DNA of 13,051 nucleotides from Granulosicoccus sp964594905. Lineage in GTDB: Bacteria > Pseudomonadota > Gammaproteobacteria > Granulosicoccales > Granulosicoccaceae. Below the pieces are notes generated by a model. It was not told the origin of the DNA. It ran no database searches and saw only the letters and a list, made by a program, of their open reading frames with translations. The translations under genes were made by a program, and so were the position numbers. Positions 7,331 through 12,439 of this stretch are shown here, piece after piece. How positions within the stretch are numbered: position 1 is the first letter of the stretch; the number at the start of each line of letters is the position of its first letter. Location of the stretch: positions 1-13,051 of the forward strand of contig CAZQOI010000078.1 of NCBI GenBank assembly GCA_964594905.1, written 5' to 3'.

Positions 7331-7407
7331 TGGTCGGGGCAGCAGGATTCGAACCTACGACCCTCTGCTCCCAAAGCAGATGCGCTACCAGGCTGCGCCA
7401 TACCCCG
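7331..7407 (-). tRNA. tRNA-Pro (anticodon TGG)
   Basis: The anticodon stem TCTGC/GCAGA encloses loop TTTGGGA, giving anticodon TGG. Acceptor strands CGGGGTA and TGCCCCG pair with one G-U, followed by A73 and an encoded CCA. It is the first gene of the operon, about 19 bases after the predicted transcription start. Confidence 0.97.
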
Positions 7408-7432
7408 ACATACTGCTCAATACAGCCGGACA

Positions 7433-7461
7433 ATATTAGCTCGCTATATTGAGACGGTCAA
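7433..7461 (-). promoter_or_regulatory. Strong sigma70-type promoter of the tRNA operon
   Basis: On the minus strand, TTGACC (7456-7461) is separated by exactly 17 bases from TAATAT (7433-7438). The bases after the -10 (TGTCCGG) are partly GC-rich, as in growth-rate-controlled stable-RNA promoters. Transcription would start near 7426. A+T-rich sequence at about 7478-7500 could act as an UP element. The promoter shares a 126-base gap with the divergent arsR-like gene. Confidence 0.8.
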
Positions 7462-7509
7462 GTGTGGATCGATCTTAAAGAATTCATTTTTAAAACCACT
7501 TGATTTTAT

Positions 7510-7547
7510 GTAAGCAATGGCTTACCGTAAGTTATGACTTACGGTAA
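7510..7547. promoter_or_regulatory. Overlapping inverted repeats: likely operator of the arsR-like gene
   Basis: Arm TTACCGTAAG (7522-7531) and arm CTTACGGTAA (7538-7547) are perfect reverse complements across 6 bases, and the spacer contains the ATG at 7534. Just upstream, GTAAGC (7510-7515) and GCTTAC (7520-7525) form a second inverted repeat sharing the middle half-site. Three regularly placed half-sites at the start of an ArsR-type gene suggest an autoregulatory operator; occupancy could block transcription, and the mRNA hairpin could mask the start codon. Confidence 0.75.
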
Positions 7548-7863
7548 AATGTTCGCAGCGCTCGCAGATGATACTCGGCGCAACATATTCGAAAATCTTC
7601 GCGAAAACCCGCGCACCGTCAGCGAGTTGGCTGCCCAGCAGCCGGTTAGCCGCCCTGCTGTCTCCCAACACCTCAAGGTGCTGCAAGATTCTGGACTGGT
7701 CAATGTAAAGCCTGTTGGTACTCGCCGAATCTACTCCGTCAACACAGACGGCCTTGCCTTGCTCAGAGACTACCTCGACGGTTATTGGTCTGACGTGCTC
7801 AAAGCGTATGAACAGGAGCTGCGCAAGGGTTTGAAGAAAAAAACAAACTCTCGCAAACAATAA
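7534..7863 (+). CDS. ArsR-family winged-helix transcriptional repressor (AHSA1-associated type)
   Basis: Small DNA-binding regulator of 109 residues. The family opening FAALADDTRR is at 7-16. The helix-turn-helix spans about 28-52, with recognition helix SRPAVSQHLKVL at 39-50, and the beta-wing about 55-69 (GTRRIYSV). The C-terminus is basic. It contains no cysteine, so it lacks the usual ArsR/SmtB metal site; this fits the non-metal subgroup often found beside SRPBCC/AHSA1 genes, as here. The ATG at 7534 lies inside the central inverted repeat; ATG 7549 would give a 104-residue protein with the operator wholly upstream. It diverges from the tRNA operon and probably heads a transcript with the next two genes, though a 118-base gap follows. 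The ligand is unknown. Confidence 0.9.
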   Translation: MTYGKMFAALADDTRRNIFENLRENPRTVSELAAQQPVSRPAVSQHLKVLQDSGLVNVKPVGTRRIYSVNTDGLALLRDYLDGYWSDVLKAYEQELRKGLKKKTNSRKQ

Positions 7864-7921
7864 GACACAAGTTAAAAAGAAAGCTTCGCAAGCTTAAACA
7901 ACAGTTCTCGATTCCTCAACA

Positions 7922-7968
7922 CACATAAACAACTCACATAAACAATTCACATAAACAATTCACATAAA
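7922..7968 (+). repeat. Tandem 13-bp repeat (about 3.6 copies) before the SRPBCC gene
   Basis: Units CACATAAACAACT (7922-7934), CACATAAACAATT (7935-7947) and CACATAAACAATT (7948-7960), plus a partial CACATAAA (7961-7968). The array ends two bases before the Shine-Dalgarno GGAGAG (7970-7975) of the next gene. It is A+C-rich and unstructured. It may simply be slippage, but its position just upstream of the ribosome site could influence translation by an unstructured-leader effect or protein/RNA binding. Confidence 0.85.
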
Positions 7969-7981
7969 TGGAGAGTCAACC

Positions 7982-8431
7982 ATGTTAGATCCAGTCGAAA
8001 AAATCATAGACGTCCCTTGCGATGCTAAACATGCATTCAGCGTGTTTGTAGACAAGGTTGATAGCTGGTGGCCTAAAGATAAGAACAGCGTGTCTGCAAT
8101 GAACGGCCAGATCGCTAAAAAAATAATAATCGAACCAAAAAAAGGTGGTCGTGTTTATGAAATTGATCATGAAGACAAAGAACAGCTCTGGGGCAGTGTC
8201 GCCGTTTATCAACCAGGTAAAAAGCTGACGCTGGAATGGCACATCGGCCTACCCGCTGAAAAGGCCTCATCAGTCAACGTCGAATTTGATGAAGTAAGTG
8301 GTAACAGCACGACGGTCAAGCTGACGCACAGTCGTTGGGAGGCCTTCGCTGACAAGGCTGAAGATATGCGCAATGGTTATAATCAAGGTTGGTTCGGCGT
8401 TTTCGAGCAAGCCTATAAGAGCGCTTGCTGA
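7982..8431 (+). CDS. SRPBCC (AHSA1/START-like) domain protein
   Basis: A protein of 149 residues with the helix-grip pattern of the SRPBCC superfamily. The N-terminal strand EKIIDVPCDAKHAFSVF (6-22) leads into a helix. Trp29-Trp30 are followed by strands with the AHSA1-like segment GGRVYEID (55-62), WGSVAVYQPGKKLTLEW (70-86) and VKLTHSRWE (112-120), and a long C-terminal helix begins near 126. Such domains bind hydrophobic ligands in a deep pocket; no catalytic function can be assigned. No signal peptide is visible, so it is probably cytoplasmic. GGAGAG six bases before the ATG supports the start. ArsR-type regulators beside AHSA1/SRPBCC proteins are a recurrent pairing in Proteobacteria, suggesting control by the upstream repressor. 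Confidence 0.85.
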   Translation: MLDPVEKIIDVPCDAKHAFSVFVDKVDSWWPKDKNSVSAMNGQIAKKIIIEPKKGGRVYEIDHEDKEQLWGSVAVYQPGKKLTLEWHIGLPAEKASSVNVEFDEVSGNSTTVKLTHSRWEAFADKAEDMRNGYNQGWFGVFEQAYKSAC

Positions 8432-8484
8432 GAAATAATTTAAAACCTCACAGTTATATTTAATAGTACTTAAGCTTCTGAACC

Positions 8485-8880
8485 ATGACGCAATCAATTG
8501 CACTTATAACTCTTGTGGTCCGAGACTACGATGAAGCGATTGAGTTCTACACAAAAAAACTCAAATTTATACTCATTGAAGATAGCTATCAGCCAGAGCA
8601 GGAAAAACGTTGGGTGGTTGTCGCACCACCCGGCTCCAATGGAACAAAGCTATTGCTGGCAAAGGCTTCGAATCCAGAACAAAACGCATTCGTCGGCAAC
8701 CAGACCGGCGGACGTGTTTTCCTGTTTTTAAATACCGATGACTTCTGGCGCGACTACAAGCAAATGACAGCTGCAGGCATCAGCTTCGTTCGCGAACCCG
8801 TAGAGCAAGAGTATGGAACAGTTGCAGTGTTTGAAGATCTGCACGGTAATCGCTGGGATCTTATTGAGTTAAATAAATAG
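8485..8880 (+). CDS. VOC-superfamily (glyoxalase/bleomycin-resistance fold) protein
   Basis: A protein of 131 residues with two beta-alpha-beta-beta-beta repeats. The first opens IALITLVVRDYDEAIEFYT (5-23); the second ends with GTVAVFEDLHGNRWDLIEL (111-129), the usual VOC closing strand with Glu128. The position where glyoxalase I has its first metal-binding His (strand 1) is a Thr here, so a glyoxalase-I-type metal centre is doubtful. Family members include dioxygenases, isomerases and antibiotic-binding proteins; the substrate is unknown. It follows the SRPBCC gene by 53 A+T-rich bases with no clear Shine-Dalgarno site, so weak translation or a separate promoter is possible. It converges on the next regulator gene. 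Confidence 0.85.
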   Translation: MTQSIALITLVVRDYDEAIEFYTKKLKFILIEDSYQPEQEKRWVVVAPPGSNGTKLLLAKASNPEQNAFVGNQTGGRVFLFLNTDDFWRDYKQMTAAGISFVREPVEQEYGTVAVFEDLHGNRWDLIELNK

Positions 8881-8887
8881 CTCAGGG

Positions 8888-8920
8888 AGTTAACCATCAA
8901 TCACCAGCATAGGGTTAACT
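8888..8920. repeat. Inverted repeat between convergent genes
   Basis: AGTTAACC (8888-8895) and GGTTAACT (8913-8920) are perfect reverse complements with 17 bases between them, starting 8 bases after the VOC gene stop. The next gene is convergent, so a bidirectional transcript end is possible, but there is no T-run and the stem is A+T-rich. The remaining gap to 9005 shows nothing else recognisable. Confidence 0.4.
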
Positions 8921-9005
8921 GTAGAAGTTCAACTAAAATCTGACACCTTATTTCAAAAGCATTAGCCAACTGCTCAAATCTTGCTTACTACTTAAAAATG
9001 ACCTG

Positions 9006-9683
9006 TCACACAACAAACATTTTTTTAAAGGCTTGCTCACCTCGCTCACTGAAGGTAATAATTCGCCCTTTACCACGACTCACCCAGCGCAAAGTTTCAA
9101 ACTGACTAAGAAAAGCCCTGCCGAGGCTACCAGCAAGATGCGATCGTCGCTCACTCCAATCAAGGCATGCCCTGCACAATGGCGATTTGGATTGTTGAAG
9201 TTGCTTAAGGTCGATACCAAAGTCTTCAACAAACTTTTGCCCCGTCTCGGTCAAGACTGGATCACCATCTCTTAGTACCAGATATTCTCTGTTAAGCAGA
9301 CTGTCGTACAGCTGAACACTTTTGCCACCAGCCAGATGGTTATAACAGACGCGGGCTTTACGCATGTTCTCATCACGCGGACCTGTCAAAATTGGAGTCG
9401 CCTGGTCACGAGCAGTCATTCCCATCAATGATTCGATCAATGTCGCAACCTCCTCACTCGCGACCGTAAAGTATTTGTGCCTGCCTTGCTTACGCAATGC
9501 CAGCAATCCACCGGATTCAAGTTTTGCTAAATGCGTTGTTGCAGTTTGCGCAGTTACACCTGCATCACGCGCTAGTTCCGAGGCAGTCAATGCTTTGCCA
9601 TGCATCAACGTCGAGAGCATTCTTGCACGAGTATTGTCTCCCAGCAGCGCTCCAATTCTCGCGATATTGGGTGAATTTTCCAT
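9006..9683 (-). CDS. ArsR-like winged-helix regulator with a C-terminal Cys-containing domain
   Basis: A regulator of 225 residues, about twice the usual ArsR length. Residues 1-80 form an ArsR-type winged helix: ALLGDNTRARML (12-23), HTH with ASELARDAGVTAQTATTHLAKL (34-55), and wing GLLALRKQGRHKYFTV (59-74). The C-terminal half (about 100-225) carries RVCYNHLAGG (111-120) and, near 168-188, CRACLDWSERR followed by HLAGSLG. It has Cys113, Cys170 and Cys173 and repeats an HLAG motif. Similar long ArsR-type regulators exist in Proteobacteria, but I know of no defined ligand. The cysteines and histidines hint at metal, heme or redox sensing; this is inference. The ATG has AGGA seven bases upstream. 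The gene is divergent from the NIPSNAP/ABM pair across about 100 bases, the layout of a local regulator. Confidence 0.85.
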   Translation of the reverse strand: MENSPNIARIGALLGDNTRARMLSTLMHGKALTASELARDAGVTAQTATTHLAKLESGGLLALRKQGRHKYFTVASEEVATLIESLMGMTARDQATPILTGPRDENMRKARVCYNHLAGGKSVQLYDSLLNREYLVLRDGDPVLTETGQKFVEDFGIDLKQLQQSKSPLCRACLDWSERRSHLAGSLGRAFLSQFETLRWVSRGKGRIITFSERGEQAFKKMFVV

Positions 9684-9786
9684 AGTTCGATCCTGACCGA
9701 AACATCTGTGGAGTTCAGTTTTGCATACTCACGCAGTCCGTTTCAATACGCAGTCCTATTCAATCTCAAGCGCTTCAGGAAACAAC

Positions 9787-10110
9787 ATGTTGACATGCAT
9801 CATTCGTTACCACATCGATCCAGTCAAGAAAACACAATTCGAGCAATATGCACGTAACTGGGGTCAAGCTATTCCCCGCTGCGGCGCAAGACTACACGGT
9901 TACTATGCACCCCACGAAGGGTCGAGCACCTTGGCTTACGGTATCTATGACATAGATAGCCTCGCTGAATATGAACAATACAGAGCCAGACTGGCAAACG
10001 ATCCACTTGGCAGTGAGAACTATGAATTCGCGCAAAAAGAAAAATTCTTGCTGCGAGAAGATCGTACTTTTCTAAAGCTTGTATCAGAACCACATGGACA
10101 TACGCCATGA
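9787..10110 (+). CDS. NIPSNAP-like ferredoxin-fold protein
   Basis: A protein of 107 residues from the ATG at 9787, chosen because AGGA (9777-9780) lies six bases upstream; the frame stays open to a TTG at 9721. It starts MLTCIIRYHIDPVKKTQFEQY, continues with WGQAIPRCGARLHGYY (25-40) and strand LAYGIYDI (49-56), and has a helix YEQYRARLANDPLG (62-75). This is the pattern of NIPSNAP-family dimeric alpha/beta-barrel proteins, which contribute one half of a dimeric barrel. No enzymatic activity is established for bacterial members. Its stop overlaps the start of the next gene by 4 bases (ATGA), so the two proteins are probably made together. Its promoter must lie in 9684-9786, shared with the divergent regulator; no clear -35/-10 pair was seen. 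Confidence 0.8.
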   Translation: MLTCIIRYHIDPVKKTQFEQYARNWGQAIPRCGARLHGYYAPHEGSSTLAYGIYDIDSLAEYEQYRARLANDPLGSENYEFAQKEKFLLREDRTFLKLVSEPHGHTP

Positions 10111-10454
10111 TCGCTATTATTTTTGAAGTAAAACCTGCCAGTGGCCACTACGAAGATTACCTATCCATCGCTGAGAAACTGAGACCTGAGCTCGAAAAGA
10201 TAAACGGTTTCATTTCAGTTGAAAGATTTCAGAGCCTGAGCAATTCGAACAACATCCTGTCCTTGTCTTTTTTTCGAGACGAAGAAGCAGTCAAACAATG
10301 GCGTACGCTTTCCGCGCACCGATCAGCTCAACAAGCAGGTCGTGCAGGAATTTTTTCACACTACCGCCTGCGTGTCGCTACTGTGATTCGTGACTATGGT
10401 CTCAACGAGAGAGGCGATGCACCAACTGATAGCAAGGAAGCTCTTGTCGATTAA
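10107..10454 (+). CDS. Antibiotic-biosynthesis-monooxygenase (ABM) domain protein
   Basis: A protein of 115 residues with the ABM ferredoxin-like fold: strand MIAIIFEVKPASGHYEDYLSI (1-21), helix, GFISVERFQS (34-43), strand NILSLSFFRDEEAVKQWR (49-66), a helix with HRSAQQAGRAGIF (71-83), and a final strand VATVIRDYGL (90-99) followed by ERGDAP. ABM proteins include cofactor-free quinone-forming monooxygenases and heme-degrading enzymes; the reaction here is unknown. His71, within the segment following the Trp, is a residue worth checking, but IsdG/HmoB-type heme ligands are not identifiable by eye. It overlaps the NIPSNAP-like gene by 4 bases. A mixed barrel from two similar-fold partners is conceivable. 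No terminator with a T-run is seen after the stop. Confidence 0.85.
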   Translation: MIAIIFEVKPASGHYEDYLSIAEKLRPELEKINGFISVERFQSLSNSNNILSLSFFRDEEAVKQWRTLSAHRSAQQAGRAGIFSHYRLRVATVIRDYGLNERGDAPTDSKEALVD

Positions 10455-10492
10455 AGCTTTTGATCTCTTAATCGCTAATCTGAAAGCTTCAG

Positions 10493-10511
10493 GTATTAAT
10501 ACTTAGTATTA
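10493..10511. repeat. Nested A+T-rich palindromes after the ABM gene
   Basis: GTATTAATAC (10493-10502) is a perfect 10-bp palindrome. TAATACT (10497-10503) and AGTATTA (10505-10511) form a second inverted repeat around a single T and overlap the first. They lie between the ABM stop and the haloperoxidase remnant. They could be a regulator site left from a lost promoter, or part of a weak transcript end. Confidence 0.5.
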
Positions 10512-10860
10512 GTAACAAATTTTTTACGAGAAAAATATAACCACTACGACTATATCCGACCTGCTTCAGCCATTCGTTGGTTCTTCACCGATCAACAGGT
10601 AGTAGCCTGGGGTGGTCCTGACAAAGGCACGCAAACCATTCTCGGCCAGAACTGGAGCCCGTATCAATCAATCACTTTTGTCACCCCACCCTTTCCAGAA
10701 TATGTATCTGGGCATAGCACCTTCAGCCGAGCAGCAGCGGAAGTTTTGACGAAATTCACGGGGTCCGAACAGTTCTACGATGGCTTTACCGAAACACTGC
10801 AAGACGTAAACAACGACGGCAAGCTGGATATGCTCGGCGAACATATTGCACCTGCTGGTT
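10500..10860 (+). pseudogene. Remnant of a vanadium-dependent haloperoxidase/PAP2-type gene
   Basis: One frame, open from 10500, encodes a recognisable internal piece of the vanadium-haloperoxidase/PAP2 superfamily. KYNHYDYIRPASAIRWFF starts at 10533 and resembles the first vanadate/phosphate-binding segment with its RP. Further on come PPFPEYVSGHSTFS (10689-10730), the second motif with the SGH core, then AAAEVLTKFTGSEQF and finally IAPAGSFF. No start codon or signal peptide precedes it. The third motif (an Arg followed by G-x-H) is missing, because homology stops where the convergent dehydratase gene ends. About 120 residues remain of a protein that is usually several hundred long, so it cannot be a working enzyme. 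The frame runs on to 11006, but that part is only the antisense of the dehydratase gene. The surviving stretch has no internal stop, suggesting a recent loss. Confidence 0.8.
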
Positions 10861-11864
10861 CATTCTTTATTGATGGCTTTCACGAGCATGGCAGGGTCGG
10901 CATTGCCACCGGAAACCACACAGACCACAGTGTCAGAATCGATATCCCGGCCGGACAAGGCAGCGGCAAGCGCAACAGCACCACCAGGTTCAACGACCAG
11001 TTTTAAACTGAGCATCGCATGCACCATAGCTTCTAGTGTTTCATCATCACTAACGCTCAAGCCAGGCCCAGCAAATGATTTCAGTATCGGAAACGTCAAC
11101 TCACCCGGCATTGGCGTCACAATGGCATCGCATATTGAATCGCTCTGCGTTTGATTAGCAATCCGTTTACCAGCTAGCAAGGAGCGCTTTGTGTCGTCAG
11201 AAGTTGACGGCTCAACAGTGCGCACTCTGAACCCTGGCGCTTTGGCCTGCAGCGCAAGTGCGGAACCTGAAGATAATCCACCACCACCACAACAGACCAA
11301 TACATCACCTGAACTAACACCAGCCTTTGCTGCCTGTTCCGCAATCTCAAGACCACAGCTACCCTGGCCAGCCATGACATAGGGATTATCATAAGGGCGA
11401 ATCAGGTGCAGGCCGCGCTCTTCGGCAATCGATGTACCGATCGATTCGCGAGATTCGCCACCAGGTCGATCGTAAAGCACAACTTCAGCACCTAAAGCTC
11501 GCGTATTGGCAATCTTCAAATCAGGAGCGTCGTTAGGCATGATGATAACTGCGGGAATGCCATGAATGGCTGCGGCCTGAGCTATTCCCTGCGCATGGTT
11601 GCCAGAAGAATACGCAATCACACCTTTCCCTGGCTGCTGTTCCATTAACGCAGTGACAGCATTCCAGGCACCGCGAAATTTAAAGGAACCGGTTCGCTGC
11701 AAGACTTCCGCTTTTATTAAAACGCGGCGCCCTGCAATCTTGTTAAGGTGGTGGTTCTCTAATAGCGGTGTGACAACTGCAACGCCATCAAGCCGCGCTG
11801 CTGCGGCTTCAATATCATCGATGGTAATGGCGAATGACACTGAGCGATCAGACTTCAGTGACAA
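10860..11864 (-). CDS. PLP-dependent serine/threonine dehydratase (or serine racemase)
   Basis: Fold-type II PLP enzyme predicted to deaminate L-threonine or L-serine to 2-oxobutyrate or pyruvate. Lys62 in TGSFKFRGA is the cofactor lysine. SSGNH (86-90) holds the substrate carboxylate and contains the serine that acts as second base in serine racemases. CCGGGGLSSG (191-200) binds the PLP phosphate, and SGGN is at 318-321. Glu218, Ser222 and Asp224 have the spacing of the divalent-metal site of serine racemase. At 334 residues without a C-terminal ACT domain, it is the catabolic type rather than biosynthetic IlvA. The start is uncertain: TTG at 11864 gives 334 residues, GTG at 11840 gives 326; neither has a good ribosome site. 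It begins 17 bases after iscX, and its stop abuts the haloperoxidase remnant. Confidence 0.9.
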   Translation of the reverse strand: MSLKSDRSVSFAITIDDIEAAAARLDGVAVVTPLLENHHLNKIAGRRVLIKAEVLQRTGSFKFRGAWNAVTALMEQQPGKGVIAYSSGNHAQGIAQAAAIHGIPAVIIMPNDAPDLKIANTRALGAEVVLYDRPGGESRESIGTSIAEERGLHLIRPYDNPYVMAGQGSCGLEIAEQAAKAGVSSGDVLVCCGGGGLSSGSALALQAKAPGFRVRTVEPSTSDDTKRSLLAGKRIANQTQSDSICDAIVTPMPGELTFPILKSFAGPGLSVSDDETLEAMVHAMLSLKLVVEPGGAVALAAALSGRDIDSDTVVCVVSGGNADPAMLVKAINKE

Positions 11865-11881
11865 ACGATTTAAGCGCAGCG

Positions 11882-12082
11882 TTAGTCAACCTCGTCGATC
11901 CAAGTCATTTGAATGCCTTCAAGGATACCTTCACTTGATTTTTCAGGATCATCATCAAAATCCTCCAGCGCGCAGATCCACGCGTGCATGTCGGTAAAAC
12001 GAACATACTGAGGATCAACATCAGGATGAGCTTCACATAGCTCTATTGCAATCTCTCTAGTGTCAGTCCATTTCAATTGCAT
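11882..12082 (-). CDS. iscX: IscX, small iron-sulfur assembly protein
   Basis: A small acidic protein of 66 residues, the same length as E. coli IscX (YfhJ). It binds the desulfurase IscS and iron and modulates Fe-S assembly. Family features are LKWTDTREIAIEL (3-15), YVRFTDMHAWI (26-36), the acidic patch LEDFDDDP (39-46), and the ending WIDEVD. The ATG shares its A with the TGA of fdx (TGATG), so the two are translationally coupled. Confidence 0.97.
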   Translation of the reverse strand: MQLKWTDTREIAIELCEAHPDVDPQYVRFTDMHAWICALEDFDDDPEKSSEGILEGIQMTWIDEVD

Positions 12083-12420
12083 CAGTGATTCTCCGAAACC
12101 ATGTTGATTGTGTACTTCGGAATTTCGATGATCAGATCTTCATCAGCGACTATCGCCTGACAGCTTAATCGCGAATCCGGATCGAGGCCCCATGCCTTGT
12201 CGAGATAATCCTCTTCAAGTTCATCGGCTTCATCAAGGCTCTCACCACCTGTGCGAACATGCACGTGACAAGTAGTGCAGGCGCAAGATTTTTCGCAAGC
12301 ATGTTCGATATCAACACCATTTCGAAGCATTGCATCGCACACCGAAACGCCTGGATCTACCGTGAATGTTGCACCCTCAGGGCACATCTCGGGATGTGGT
12401 TTAACAGTTACGGTTGGCAT
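12082..12420 (-). CDS. fdx: ISC-type [2Fe-2S] ferredoxin
   Basis: Adrenodoxin-like electron carrier that supports Fe-S cluster assembly on IscU. It is 112 residues (E. coli Fdx 111). Cluster ligands Cys42, Cys48, Cys51 and Cys87 are at the same positions as in E. coli Fdx, with the extra conserved Cys46 in HACEKSCACTTCHV. The C-terminal acidic region DEADELEEDYLDKA (63-76) and RLSCQ (84-88) are typical. The start has AGGAG (12431-12435), 10 bases upstream. It lies 19 bases after hscA and overlaps iscX by one base, the usual hscA-fdx-iscX order. Confidence 0.97.
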   Translation of the reverse strand: MPTVTVKPHPEMCPEGATFTVDPGVSVCDAMLRNGVDIEHACEKSCACTTCHVHVRTGGESLDEADELEEDYLDKAWGLDPDSRLSCQAIVADEDLIIEIPKYTINMVSENH

Positions 12421-12439
12421 TTGCCTTCAACTCCTGAAA

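Noticed and set aside
7232..7513. Open frame on the plus strand across tRNA-Arg and tRNA-Pro (starts near GFEPATLGLEGRCS)
   Set aside because: This is the well-known spurious translation of the antisense of tRNA genes; the tRNA structures on the minus strand explain the sequence fully.
7331..7530. Integration site of a mobile element at tRNA-Pro
   Set aside because: The accessory genes flank the 5' end of the tRNA, while integrases normally use the 3' end; no duplicated tRNA fragment or integrase was seen.
7922..7968. CRISPR-like array
   Set aside because: The units are contiguous 13-mers without spacers, and no cas genes are present.
9721..9786. Longer NIPSNAP-like protein starting at TTG 9721
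   Set aside because: AGGA six bases before the ATG at 9787 and the family-like N-terminus favour the shorter form.
10746..11006. A complete 86-codon gene starting at an ATG on the plus strand
   Set aside because: Its first 38 or so codons are the internal part of the haloperoxidase remnant and the rest is antisense to the dehydratase gene; it is not an independent gene.
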